A DNA stretch of 64,000 nucleotides from Linnemannia schmuckeri (Eukaryota; Mortierellomycota; Mortierellomycetes; Mortierellales; Mortierellaceae). Location of the stretch: contig JANATG010000007.1 of NCBI GenBank assembly GCA_029449235.1, positions 2,542,001-2,606,000 on the forward strand. The letters run 5' to 3'. Shown here in pieces: positions 22,547 to 35,359 of this stretch. The notes below the pieces were generated by a model. The model saw only the letters and a program-made list of their open reading frames with translations. It was not told the DNA's origin and searched no databases. Made by a program: the position numbers and the translations under genes. Each line of letters begins with the position of its first letter. Position 1 is the first letter of the stretch.

Positions 22547-24240
22547 GAGTTCTTCGTTGGTGTGGCTCCTGTCCGTTTGGACATGGTTGCTGCTCACAGG
22601 CATACACACACAACTCTTAATTTTATTTTACGTTTTCACCACCACGACAATCCCAATTGAATGATCCTGATTCCCTTCTTCCCGTTCAACTTTTCCTCCT
22701 TTTCAAACCCCGGTCCTACCTTTCCTCTGTTCTTTTCTTTCTCCTTTTCCCTCTCATATCAAAATAGGCATCTTTACATCCGACGGTCCAACATGGAAGT
22801 TCCAGCGCAAGCAAGCTTCGCATATTTTTAACGTCAAGGCCTTCCGCGAGTACACCAGTGATGTTTTTGTGATTGAGGCCCAGAAGGTGCTCGAGTACCT
22901 CGGCAAGGCTGCCGATGCGGGGACCGAGATTGATTTCCATGCGCTTATGCTTCATTTCACTCTTGATAGTTTTGGAGCGTAAGTCCTTTGTTTTTCGGCG
23001 GTGTGTCCCCCAGCATACACATTTTACTTCCACACGCACTCATACTTATCCAATCACCTATTCGTTCTAGTGTCTCATTCGGAGAGAGTTTTGGTTGCCT
23101 CGAAAACATCGGAAGCAAAGTCGACTTCGCCGTATCATTCGACGACCTGACTGCAACCTGCTCCGACCGACTCATGGACCCAGCCTGGAAGATCCGCGAA
23201 GCCCTCACCAGCGTCGGCGCCAAAGCCAAATACGACAAAGCCCTCATCCGCAAACATTCTCTCGAAATTATCCAGCGCCGTCGTGCCGAGGGGTACAATG
23301 GTGCCAAGAAGGATTTGTTGCAGTTGTTTATGGAGGCCAAGGATGATGAAGGGAAGCCGTTGTCGGACGAGTATTTGGTGGATATTATTTTGAATTTCAC
23401 TATTGCAGGGAGGGATACGACGGCGCAGGCGTTGTCGTGGATGTTTTATTTGATTAACCGAGATGGGACAGACAAGGAGATTATGAAGACTTTGGTCAAG
23501 GAGGTGGATGATGTCTTGGGTGATGGATTGCCTTCTTATGAGACTCACAAGCAGCAGAAATACGCCGAAGCTTGGTACGGCTTGTTTTTTTGTGTGTGAT
23601 GGTTGTTGGTTGTGGTTGTTTTGCATGCATGAAGGTCATTAACGTGTTCCATTTCTGTCGCTTCTTTCTCCTCTCAACTTGGCCTTGTCTTCTGACCGCT
23701 AGCTTCAACGAAGGTAAAAGCAAACACCATGTCACTATACAACCTTCCCGTACACCCTTCAACTAGATACTAACCTCGTGCCCTCTTCTCGCCTCTTACT
23801 TCTCATTAGCCCTCCGAATCTTCCCTTCAGTCCCTCGCAACTTGAAGATGTGCGTTCAAGACGACGTCCTCCCAAACGGAACGAAAATTTACGCTGGAGA
23901 ATGGTTTACCTGGTCCTCCTACGTCATGGGCCGTTCCGAAGCCATCTGGGGTCCCGATGTCCTTTCCTACAACCCAGCCCGTTGGATCAACACCGAGAAA
24001 CCTTCCCAGGGCAAGTTCAGTTCTTTCCATGCTGGACCCCGTGTTTGCCTTGGGCAGAATTTTGCAGTGTTGGAAGCGTTGACGGTGATTGGAATGATTC
24101 TGCAAAAGTTTGAGTTGACGTTGGTAGATAGTGCCAAGCTGCCGCCGTATGGTATTTCGGTGACGATGCCCATGTTGGAGGGATTGCCTATGAAGGTTAC
24201 GCGTAGGCAGAAGCAGGAGGGGGCTGCTGTTGCTGTGTAG
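21954..24240 (+). CDS. Cytochrome P450 monooxygenase, paralogue 2
   Basis: Close paralogue of the gene at 11969. Exons: 21954-22350, 22768-22978, 23071-23574, 23703-23713 and 23810-24240, giving 517 residues. Exons 1 to 4 have exactly the same lengths as in paralogue 1 (397, 211, 504 and 11 nt) and the same phases; only the last exon differs, being 12 nt longer and ending RRQKQEGAAVAV. Introns differ in length and sequence (417 nt with a long T-run for intron 1, against 204). Signatures: AGRDTT, FNEALRIFPSVPRN and FHAGPRVCLG. Most differences between the proteins are conservative. The pair arose by duplication and now flanks two F-box genes. Likely ER-bound fatty-chain hydroxylase by resemblance to the CYP52/86/704 clan; substrate unknown. 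Confidence 0.93.
23703..23713 (+). other. 11-nt microexon of P450-2
   Basis: CTTCAACGAAG lies between a CTAG acceptor and a GTAAAAG donor and supplies the Glu of the ExxR motif (FNEALR). It matches the microexon of P450-1 at 13629 in length and phase, with two substitutions that change His to Asn only. Confidence 0.9.
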
Positions 24241-24342
24241 GAATGAGGGTTGTCAATGTTCGCTCTCTTCTATTTTTGCCTCGTTAAAATACAAAATGTA
24301 TATGCAACAAATCGAAGGAAAGGAGGGTCTACCCTGTCTTTT

Positions 24343-24373
<31 letters not shown>

Positions 24374-27028
24374 TTTTAGTATTCTTTGTTGCCACTAAAC
24401 GCGTCGGCACTTTTTTAGCTTTTTGTCTCTGTCTACAAGTGATCTCTTTTCTCTTTCGTCACGTTGAGATGTAGATTCACTTTCTCTACTCCCCTCATCC
24501 TCATTTCAGATCCACGCCATCCTAAGAAAGTGCAATGTACACTCATCCTTTCTCCGACAAGAGAGTTGCGGTCATAGGAAGCAAAGACACGGCTCAGTCC
24601 CTCCATCCCTCTCTCGCTCTCTTGGTCTGGTAGGGAGTAAATCATTCCATTTTCTCTAGTTCGCGAACCATTCCTCTAGGCTGCCTTCTTTTTTCCTCTC
24701 CACTTGTCTACTACCATGCTATTATGAGAAGCTTGTTTGTTTGGGACACACCAACGGTGCCTAGATCGTCCTATTTTTTATCCAGACACACCGTAACTGC
24801 CTTGCAAAAAATGAACGAATAGAGAGTGAGAGATATGAGAAAGGAGGGATGGTCGCATTTTCGGGTTGGAGAATATGGCTTGTCTAGGTTCCTCTCCCCC
24901 CTACTTTTGAAAAACGCGATGGAGAGTGTCTTGATACAAGCCCAGGACAAAGCAACAAAAAGAAAGCGCGTGAGCGGAGGAGTAAAAGAAAGAAAGGTAA
25001 GAGCAAGAGTGGAGGAAGAGAGCGAGAGGAATAAATGCAACAAATGTCAACAAACAAAGATGTACTTCTTGTTGACACGTTATTTGTCCAGCAACGTTAA
25101 TGGCGATTAATAACAGTAACAACAGGAAAAAAAAAGGGCGGGCAATTTCTGCTCACCATGTTACCAATGACAGGGGTTTACCAACAAGAGAGGCGAAAGG
25201 ATAGAAGGACAGATCTGTGACCCCTGTGCTCTCGTCCCTGTTTACTTATTGCCTGCCTACGGATTGGTCGCTCCATTTCCAAACATCCATACGGAGAATT
25301 TTTTATCTTTAAGGGAGTGTGATGGTGGCGCTCTGAAATTGATGAAGGACAGGAAACGAGAGGAGGTGGAATGAGGAAGACAGAAAGAGAGAGAGTGAGC
25401 GAGCCATAGCACGAGAGGGCGATTGAGGAAGAAGAGTCAAGATCTGGTCGCATGGCCACTTTTGTATATACAATAGCTCGGTGCATGTGTTCAGTGAATA
25501 ATACTCTATCTGATAGTGTAACCCGCGGCGCTTCTATCAAGCTGGTCATGGACCTGAAGATATTAGAGAGAAACAAAAAAGTCCCAGCCTATGGGTATCC
25601 GTGGGTAGTTGAAGAAACAATCAAAAAGGAAGGACTCATATCCATTGGTTGTCGACAATGAATCGGATCTATTTTTTTTTCTATCCCTCTCAGCCCAGGT
25701 ACAGAAAATAACGGCATAGTAGGGGACAGAAGGAGGAGAGCGAAGGGAAGGCGTGTTTGTGGGTGTGTTGTATGTCTCCCCTACTTTCCTTATCAAAAAT
25801 TTCTTCAAACACGCTGCTATGCAAACACGTTACTCTTATCAAAGTGAGGAACGCCCATGCTATCCTCATGTAAAAATGGTACCTATGCCCCTCCGACATA
25901 CGGAAGTTTAGTCCATCGAAGAAAATTAAGCCCTCTCTTGCACCGTTGTAGAACTAAAACCTTCTTTCACACAAACACGCGGCTACAAGTGTTTACTTTG
26001 TCGACTCCATTGGTCACGACGCCACTTGTTGCTCTCATTCTTTTCTTTTCTTTCTTTTTTTTTCTGCTTGACACGCGCGTACATCTTCTTTCTTGAAGGC
26101 GGGGTAAATGGGCTGAAAGGAGCAATTGACCCCGCAAAACAACACGGACCAAATTCGGACTTGTCACTCTTGTTCTTCCTTCGGAGACTATCCAGGACAA
26201 GGTTGTCAATGTCAAAACAAGTAAACAAACAAAGGAAGTCCATAGCAGAGCACACAAACGGGCAAAATGGGGGGAATGTGCAGTCAGAGATAGTGAACCC
26301 AGACAGATCTCTCTTGTTGTAAGATACAGACGATGGCATGACGAAAATGATCTGTTTTATGTACTGTACCACGGTGACCCTCTCTTTATTGTTTACTTCG
26401 TTTGTTCGCTTTGTTTGGATCTCATTCAATTGCTGACCTTCAGGCTGTTCAAGATACTCTGTCTGCTACATTGTTACTTGTTGGCGCCATCATCTTCTCG
26501 GAACATGCCTCCTTGACCTTCCTTCCATTGCTATCATCAACCAGAATGCAGTCCAATCCAATCCATCCTGTCATTATCATCATTCATGGATAAGGCGGCG
26601 TTTGTATGTGTGTACCTTAATAAACTTTCCAGAGACCTTCACCCCTCCCTCTCCTTCATTCCTCCTGCTCGTCTCCCTACAATCCGGCAAAGTATAAAAT
26701 GGTGTCTTTCTTTCCTTTCGATCCCCTTTTTTCTTTTCATGGCCTCAGACTTCATCTTTCAACTTTTCTCTCCTTCTACCTCCTTCCGTCCTCCTCCATC
26801 TTACTCCTTTCCTTTCCTTCCCTCCTCTTTAGTCGTCTCGTCTGTGGCATCTTTCTATTTTTGTCAATCTTGTCATCCCTTCCATCTTTTCCCTTTTTGT
26901 TGCTGCAGAGTCGCCTGGTTTAGCTTCTTTGCTTGGCTCCACTTTACATTTGCCTACTTTTTACCTCTTTCTTTCGTTTTAACTTTCCCAGACTCCCCTC
27001 TACACAAAAACACAAATTTTTACAAGTC
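24241..27028. other. Long intergenic region between P450-2 and DUR3
   Basis: About 2.8 kb with no gene I can support. A 26-nt T-run lies at about 24346-24371 in the P450 3' region. The open frames in 24.4-26.6 kb have no recognisable domain and overlap on both strands. The DUR3 side holds a TATAAA at 26693-26698, about 330 nt before the start codon, a GATAAG at 26589-26594 that could bind a nitrogen GATA factor (weak), and a CT-rich leader to 27028. Confidence 0.5.
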
Positions 27029-29467
27029 ATGTCTGCTATCTTGAGCGAAGGACTTGGATATGGCATCGGTAAGTTACCCTCTCATCATCACCTTTTCATC
27101 TTTTCCATCAACTTCGTCTTTGCCTATGATTATCCTTCATCTAAACAGATCGTCGATCCTTACAGCACCTTGCTAACCATCCTCTCCCTGTTCATCATTG
27201 TTTAAAATTGAAACATTCAAAACTTAGTTCTTGGATTCGGACTGGTGTTTGCGGCGATCATGACACTGATCACCATGATCCAGAAGCGCTTCCTCGGTGA
27301 AAAGATTGATTCGGAAGAGTACATGGCTGCTGGTCGTAGCGTCAAGACGGGCCTCGTCGCCTCGGCTGTGGTCTCTTCTTGGACTTGGGCTGCGACCTTG
27401 TTGCAGTCTTCCTCGGTTGCTTACAAGTATGGTATTTCGGGACCCTTCTGGTACGCCTCTGGCGCCTCTGTCCAGGTAAATTTATTATTTCTATTTACTT
27501 TTGCAAAGGAATGTGTGTTTGGGATCTGCTAATACCACATGGGCGTCAATGGGGCAAGAATAAAAGAAGTATGTCTGCTCATATTACTCTCTTCTCTCCT
27601 TATTTTCTTGATGAATAGGTGTTGTTGTTCTCAGTGTTGGCGATTGAGCTCAAGCGCAAGTGCCCGAACGCCCACACCTTCCTTGAGATCATCTCTATCC
27701 GCTACGGTCGCAAGGCGCATTACGTCTTTTTGTTCTTTGGCCTGTTGACCAACATCATCGTCAGTGCCATGTTGCTATTGGGCGGCTCGGCCGTCGTTAC
27801 TGCTCTTACAGGCATGAACACCTACGCAGCCTGTTTCCTTCTCCCCCTCGGCGTCATCATTTACACCCTTTTTGGCGGCCTCAAGGCGACCTTCATTGCC
27901 GACTACACTCATACCGTTGTCATTATGTTCATTGTCCTCCTCTTCAGCTTTACCGCCTACACAACCTCGGACTTGATCGGCAGCCCCGGCGCCATGTTTG
28001 AGCTCCTTCAACAGGCTTCTATTCGGCACCCTGTCAGCGGAAACCATGAGGGATCTTACCTCACCATGGCGTCCTCCCAGGGTCTCATGTTCGGAATCAT
28101 CAACCTGTGCTCGAACTTTGGAACTGTCTTTATCGATAACGCCTACTGGCAGCGTGCCATTGCTGCGTCTCCTCACTCAACCGTCAAGGCTTATTTGATC
28201 GGTGGACTCTCCTGGTTCGCTATCCCTTTCACATTGGCGACCACCCTCGGAATCTCGGCTGTCGCTCTGGAAAATCACCCCAACTTCCCTACCTTCCCCA
28301 ACCGTTTGACGACAGCCGATGTTGGTGCTGGACTGGTCGCACCCAACGCTGCTGTTGCTCTTTTGGGTCAGGGAGGCGCTGTTGCAGTCCTGTTATTGGT
28401 CTTCATGGCTGTCACTTCTGCCGCCAGTGCTGAGCTTATTGCGGTCAGTTCGATTGTTACTTTTGATGTCTACAAGGCCTACATCAAGCCCAACGCTACC
28501 GGCAAGCAGATCATTACTGTCTCGCATGCCATTGTTGCTGCCTTTGGAATTATTATGGGTGTCCTTGCTGTTATCCTTAAGGAGGCTGGCATTGATCTTG
28601 GCTACCTCTACTCTCTGGTAAGCAGGATTGCTACTAAATGATCTGTATGAGCCATCATAGCCCTCTTCTCTGTTGCAGCGCTTTGCTAATCATCCACCTG
28701 TCTTTTTTCCTCTACCTTTGAAACATCAATAGATGGGAGTGTTGATTTCTTCGGCGGTGTTGCCAGTGACATTCTCGCTGATGTGGAAGAAGCAGAGTGC
28801 CGCAGCCGCAATCGTCGCCCCTCTCGGCGGTCTTGTCGTCTCCATCACTGCATGGTTGGTTTGTGCCAAGCTCTACTCGGGCGAGATTACCCTGGCAACC
28901 ACGGGTACCGATCAGGCCATGCTTGCCGGAAACCTGGGTGCCTTGATCAGTGGAGGCGTCATCTCGGTCATTATCTCCTTGATCAAACCTGACAACTATA
29001 CCTTTGAGGGCACCCGTGCGCTCCAGCAGGTCACCGATGATGCCCCCAGCGGTATGCCTTCCACCGATTCCTCCTCCGATGATGGTTCTTTGGACGAGAA
29101 GAAGGGTGCCAAGGGCGGAGAGAAAGCTGAGGTCTCAAGCGTGGATGTCCCACCCCCTAAGGAAGGATGGACCTTCGACGCTGAAGAGGACGCCAAGCTG
29201 GCCAAGGCCTCTCGTTTTGCTCGCTGGAGCTCGGGTGTTCTGACTGTGATCTTGATTCTCCTCTGGCCTTTGCCCATGTTTTTCTCGAACTATGTCTTCT
29301 CGAAGGGGTTCTATACCGGTTGGGTTATCTTGAGTATTGTGTGGGCGATTTGCTCGACGATTGCAGTAACGATTTATCCGATCTGGGAGTCTCGTGGAGC
29401 GATTGCGGAGGTGTTTAAAGGGATTTGGGGGATGGTGACTCGCAAGTCTTCTACCGCTGCTGTCTAA
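27029..29467 (+). CDS. DUR3: Urea active transporter, sodium:solute symporter family
   Basis: High-affinity urea uptake at the plasma membrane by proton- or sodium-coupled symport, feeding nitrogen metabolism. Exons: 27029-27068, 27228-27475, 27619-28617 and 28733-29467, giving 673 residues, near the usual DUR3 length. All junctions keep frame. Recognisable segments include RFLGEKIDSEEYMAAGRSVKTGL, split here as DSEEYMAAGRSVKTGLVASA, then VSSWTWAATLLQSS, YGISGPFWYASGA, FADYTHT-like FIADYTHTVVIM, and MAVTSAASAELIAVSSIVTFD, all typical of the SSS/DUR3 family. A hydrophilic Ser/Asp/Lys-rich cytosolic loop (about 29050-29170) precedes the last two hydrophobic helices. The first coding exon is only 13 codons. 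An AATAAA at 29592-29597 is a candidate polyadenylation signal. Confidence 0.95.
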
Positions 29468-30477
29468 GGATGGAGCGGGAAAAGAAGGAGAGAGGCGTAG
29501 AGGTGCGCCACCAAAATATCTAATTTACAAAAGACATATACTTTTTTTCTTTTATCTACTTGTGTACATACCATACTACGTCCTAAAAACTAATAAAATG
29601 TAAAGACAAACAACAACTTTCCGTTTATCTTGATTTTTGTTTGTTACTGTTGGCTGTGCGATTATCTGATAGAGAGTAGAGATGAGATGGGAGAATGTGC
29701 GAGGAAGTATAAACAAAGGAAACAAGGGTGCATGTCTGTATGTGTGTGTGGACAAGGTATTCTATAATGATCTATGATCTCATGCTTCTTTGCTTTGCTT
29801 TGCTTGGACCATGGAAACAAAAAAAAAAATAATGTGTGAACGTGCGCACAACAGCACCAGTAGACAAACGCAATTGGTTGTTTTCGACTGTGCGATTAAG
29901 CAGACATGGGTAGATCTGTACTTGCGAAGAAGTCAATTTGATTCACCCTTCTCAGGGTCGACTCGACACTCACAGAGGGCAGTTGTTATGCGATGACCAC
30001 TTTTGCTTTGGTCTGGGTGACCCCCCTGATGTGCCCCTGGCCAGATGTGGAAATCGATAAGAGAGTCAACAAAAAGTGAGCAATGGATAAAGCACAAGAC
30101 AAGGAAAAATAAGGTGTACGGAACGAATGGATCGATGACATCACACACATGAAAAATGGACAAAGAGGGTGGGGGGAGTTGGGAAAGAGAGAAGGGCTTG
30201 ATGACGGGTAGTACAAGGTAAAGGGATTTGTTCATGTAGGTAGTCAAGGCAAGCATGTGCGAGTGTGAATAGTAGTCAATTGGTCACTTACCATCATGGT
30301 GCCGATGGTAATTGCTGAGGAAGCGTGAAAGTAGAAGGATGCTCTGGGTGCAGATGGGTGGGTGCCCATACCTGCAACGGGTATCACCTTTGATTCGTGC
30401 CGGATCCTTCTTTCTGATCGCACTTTTTATTATCTCCTTGGAGCCTAATCACCCTCCTTCCCCTTTTGACCTTTTTG

Positions 30478-30510
<33 letters not shown>

Positions 30511-30817
30511 CTTTTTCGTTCCTCTTCTCTCTTCTTTGTCCTCTTTACTCTTCACACACATCTCTCACTTCTCTCCACTCTTCCCTTCCCTTCCCTTTCC
30601 TTTGCTGATCATTCGTCACTTCTGAATCAGACATCAGACACGAACCACTTGCTTCTTTCTTACTTTTTAGCTACTGCCATCACTGTTACCTGTCTCTTAC
30701 ATCTCACACACACAAGCACATTCATTCGTTTTCTCTCTCATCTCCTCTCTTGCACATTCACTCACCCATCACCCCTCCCAACTCAAGCCACGACCCTCCA
30801 AACAAGATTCCAACAAG
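29468..30817. other. Intergenic DUR3 to TPS2
   Basis: No gene seen. DUR3's probable polyadenylation signal is at 29592. A 30-nt T-run occurs at about 30481-30510, followed by a CT- and CA-rich leader up to the TPS2 start. Open frames here are low complexity. Confidence 0.5.
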
Positions 30818-33800
30818 ATGTCGGTGCCAGTGTCCCCCGCCCTTTCATCGACAACCATCAATGGTGGTTCCAGAGCCGTGCCTTTGACAGAGCTGGCAGA
30901 GACTAGCCAGATCATCCTTTCCGATAAGCCAAGACTCATCAACGTCACCCACCAGATCCCTTATGCCTGCACCTTGATCGACAGATCTGCCCACCAGAGC
31001 CCTTCTATGAATGGGGGTGGTTTCGGTGGTAGCGGGGGTATGGGGTCCCCCTCTAATGCGGGATCGCCTCCTGCGAATAGACGGTCTTCGTATCTCTCTC
31101 TCCGTCAGCAGCATCAGGCTGCTGCCGCTGCCGCAAAGAGTCAAACCTCAGCAGGAGCAACTACAGGAGCCGATCCTACGACTGACTCTTCTTCTGCTGC
31201 AGGAGCAGGAGCAACAACACCGTCACCAAAAGCACATGAGGATGGAGACTGCATTCTGGAAGGACGACGAGGTCATTCTGCACTCTACTCTGGGATTATG
31301 TCGCTTCGCAAGGATTTGGAAACGATCCAGATCGGATGGGTCGGAGAGTTGGCAGATCAGGACGGGTATATTGTGCCCTCCAAAAACTTGAACGAGTCGC
31401 ATAGGCAGGCGATGAGAGAGAAGTTGTGGGCAAAGGATAAGGTTGTGCCTATTTTTTTGGACGATAGTCGGGCTGCCGGGCATTATGAAGGCTACTGCAA
31501 ATCAGGTAAGCCTCCCTTTCGTTATTGGTGACTCTTTGACTCATGATAAAATGATATTAAAAGGGAATTGGGCACAACAAACAAATCAACATAAAGGAGT
31601 CCCCTGTCCCTTGGTGTGCGTGCTTTGTTACTATCAAATGCATACACACAGACAAAGGGACACAGGCGGACAGTGGGCAATCGACGGACACACCGAAAAA
31701 GAGAAAAAAAAATGGTCCCAGTGTGACTGACATTTCTCTCTTCTTTTTCTTTATCACATTCTGCCTTAAACCGATATGATTAATTAGTCCTCTGGCCGCT
31801 CTTCCATTACATCCTCTGGGACGAGGCAACAGACGGGCGCATCGAAAAGAAAAGCTGGGACGACTATGTCTTTGTCAACCAGCAGTTTGCCGACGCCATT
31901 GTCGAACAGTACCAGACCGGAGACATCGGTATGTTCTTTTTTTTTATTAGTTTCATGGACTTGAGTTTGTTTCTGTTTTGTTATCTCTCACTTTTTACTG
32001 TTAGTGTTTGTGTGTGTTTGTTATCAAATATCATGCATTATCAAAAAAAAAAAAAAAGTTCATTCCTTCTCTCTAACACTTTTTTTCATTCTACAATGAA
32101 ATAGTCTGGATCCATGATTACCATTTGTTGCTGGTCCCACACATGCTCCGACGGAAGCTCCCTGGTGCCGCTATCGGAGTCTTTATCCATGCGCCTTTCC
32201 CTTCTTCCGAGATCTTCAGGTGTCTTCCAAGTAAGTCATGCGAGATAAGTCCAAAGGGGGACAGAGAGAAAAGACAGAGAGAGGAATGAGGGAGAAAAAT
32301 GAATCCGAAAAAGGATATCATTTTTCAGGAGGCATGAATAACTCGCATTGGTGTCCCTTCTAGGGGAAAACAACATACGACCACATGCTACTATTACAGA
32401 GGTGTTGTCAGTGCTCATAGTAGAAGCGCATGGCATTTTGCTCTCTATCGCTAGGCAATGTTTGCAAGAGGGTGAAAGTGGCTGTCTTGGTTTTTAACTT
32501 TCAACAATGCGTTTTTGTCTGTGTGTCTGTATGTCTGACCTTGTGTTCAGGTTTCTGCATTCTCCCTAACCCTCCGTCTCTTCTTCGTTGATACATGTGT
32601 TTGCATGAAAAATAGAGCGCGTTGAGATTTTGAACGGTATGCTGGGTGCCAATCAGATCGGTTTCCAAGTAAGGGCACTTCTGATTTTGATATTTCATTA
32701 TCTGAGATACGAAAAATGTGACACCAGGGTTCACCATACCCGAAACAGGTTCAGAACTCCAGCTAACCAATTTTTCATTTTCCTCTCCTTGAATAGACAT
32801 ACTCCTACGCAAGACATTTCATCAGTTGTTGCACCCGTGTCAATGGATACGAATCAACTCCTCGGGGCGTCGACGCAATGGGGTCAACAGTCTGGGTCGG
32901 CACCTTCCCAATCGGAATCGATGCAGAGCGCGTCGAGCGTCAGCGCAAGGCCGCTGGAGTGTTACCAAAGATGGACGCCATTCGCAAAACATACAAGGGC
33001 AAGCGCATCATCGTCGGTCGTGACAAACTGGATCTAGTCAAGGGTGTCCAGCAAAAGTTGCAGGCGTTCGAAAAGTTCTTGAACGACTATCCAGAAATGC
33101 AGGGAGAGGTTGTTTTAATCCAGGTCACATCGCCCCCTCTGGTTGAGAACCCCAAACTGGAGGCCAAGATTGCAGAACAGGTCGCTCACATCAATGGAAC
33201 CTATGGATCGCTCAACTTCACGCCTGTCCACCACTATCACCAGCACATTGACCGGGACGAGTACTATGCCTTGCTCTCAGTCGCCGACATTGGTCTGATT
33301 ACATCTGTCAGGGATGGCATGAACACGACCTCGCTTGAGTACATCATGTGTCAGCAGGAAAATCACGGCCCACTCATTTTGAGCGAGTTTACAGGAACTG
33401 CAGGCAGTTTGAGTGGTGCGATGATGGTCAACCCTTGGGACTACCAAGGTGTCGCCAAGGTCATTTATGATGCTCTCAAACTTAGCGAGGAAGACAAGAT
33501 CTATCGTCACAATGTAAGTATCCTTTCTATTTGATTATTATTTGGAAGAAGTTATACTTGTAAGGTTCGTGGTCGTTAATTTACCTTTTTGGTTTTTATC
33601 TCCGCAAAAAAATAGCAACTCCACAAGCACGTCCTTTCTCACACTGCGCAGTACTGGGCTAAGAACTTTATCGCCGAGTTGACCTTGAACGTTGGAACAG
33701 GAGAGCAGTCGACGCCCACACCTTACCTTGACCTCAATGTCATCACCGATCAGTATCACCAGGCCAAGAAACGTCTTCTCATGTTTGACTACGATGTAAG

Positions 33801-35106
33801 TTCACGCTGGCATTATTAACTCTCTTAGCGGTCTCATTATTGACATCCATATACAAATGCTAATACTGTATATTCTCCTCTTTTGAATATAGGGAACGTT
33901 GACACCGATCAGAAAGACGCCTGGAGCGGCAGTTCCACAGGAGCACATGTTGAAGGCATTGGCGGCGATGTGCGCTGACCCCAAGAACATTGTGTGGGTC
34001 ATTTCAGGAAGAGATCAGAAGGTCTTGGAGGACTGGCTTGGACACATCCCCAACTTGGGCTTCAGTGCGGAGCATGGATCGTTCATGAGACAGCCTGGTA
34101 GTCAAAAGTGGGTCAACCTTACAGAGTCCTTGGACATGGGCTGGAAGAACGACGTCATCGAAATCTTTACCTATTACACTGAGCGGACACAAGGTAACTT
34201 TGAGGGCTGTTAAGATTGTTTTGCGGCTTGTGCTTGTCTGATATGAACATGTTACTAATTGCGACTTTTATTTTGCTTGATCTATTATTTACAATAGGTT
34301 CGTTCATTGAGCACAAGAGATCGTCGTTGACATGGCATTACCGTATGGCAGATCCCGAGTTTGGCGCATTCCAGGCCAAGGAGTGCCAGAACCACTTGGA
34401 GAACGCAGTTTTGTCCAAGCTTCCTGTCGAGATTCTTGTTGGCAAGAAGAACTTGGAAGTCCGCCCGACGATTGTCAATAAGGGCGAGATTGTCAAGAGA
34501 CTGCTGGGTCAGCATCCGGATGTTGAGTTTGTGATGTGCGCAGGAGACGACAAGACGGACGAGGATATGTTCCGCGCTCTTGCTGGACCTAATAACAACA
34601 ACAATGCCAATGCAGCTCGCAAGAACTCGAATACGGTGGTGGAGCCCTATAACAATGAATTGGTGGCGGTGACGGCGGAGAAGATTGCCAATGCGACGTT
34701 GGCGCATTCTCGAGAACATTCGCCCGTGATGCCTCATTTGCCCTTGTCGAGCGGTCATGTTGCTAACGGACTTGCACCCGGTGTTCAGGACTCCACTTAT
34801 CTGGTGCCCCCTCACCACCCTAGTACACCTGTCACCCCAGAGACGCCCACTAGCAGCAGCAGTAGCAGCAGTCTGACGCCATCGTCTTCGTTGTCGACAA
34901 GCGATCTGTCAACGTCTTCGATCAGCTCGCAGGATTCAACAGGATCGTACTCTGGTGGCATTGGCAACAGTAGTGGATACAATGGAGAGCGATTTTCGAT
35001 CACGATTGGCCATGCGTTGAAGAAGACGCTTGCCAATTGGCATGTTACCAGTCCTGAGGAGTTGATCCGAGTTCTTGGTATCTTGTCTGGTACCGTTGAC
35101 TCGTAA
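30818..35106 (+). CDS. TPS2: Trehalose-6-phosphate phosphatase with inactive-type TPS domain (TPS2-like)
   Basis: Converts trehalose-6-phosphate to trehalose in the cytosol as part of the trehalose synthase complex. Exons: 30818-31505, 31788-31928, 32105-32230, 32616-32668, 32797-33513, 33616-33795, 33893-34193 and 34298-35106, giving 1004 residues; every junction keeps frame. The N-terminal glycosyltransferase-20 domain has RLINVTHQIPY, RRGHSALYSGI, WIHDYHLLLVPHMLR and VRDGMNTTSLEYI. The C-terminal HAD phosphatase domain has MFDYDGTLTP (nucleophile Asp; the motif spans the exon 6/7 junction), WVISGRD and GDDKTDEDMF. Two low-complexity insertions stand out: an Ala/Ser/Gly/Gln-rich stretch at about residues 62-150 after the first beta strand of the TPS domain, and an Asn/Ser/Thr-rich stretch at about 830-965 inside the phosphatase domain between GDDKTDEDMF and FSITIG. 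TSL1/TPS3-type regulatory subunits are less likely because the phosphatase motifs are intact. Confidence 0.94.
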
Positions 35107-35359
35107 AATAATAGATGCCCTCTATAGACATTTGTGTGTTTACAATGATAAAACGTGTTTTTTATATTTACTTTCCTGTGCCGGTGGACCTTCTTTTGCT
35201 TTCCTCCCTCCTCTTGTAAACAGAGAAGAACGCAGCGCACGACGAGCAAAGTAATGCCTGCGAGTCACGAGAAACGACAAAGTGGGAGCAGGACTCAACC
35301 CTTCGACTCTGAGAAACAAAAAATGATGTAGACTTGGGGTATTTTTGTTCTCGTTCTCA

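Noticed and set aside
26586..27044. 152-codon Phe/Ser-rich open frame before DUR3
   Set aside because: It is the CT-rich DUR3 leader read as protein, and it overlaps the DUR3 start.
30481..30510. Long T-runs (also near 24.35, 22.52, 21.01 and 42.19 kb) as retrocopy poly-A tails
   Set aside because: They have no target-site duplication or coding copy attached; they are ordinary homopolymers.
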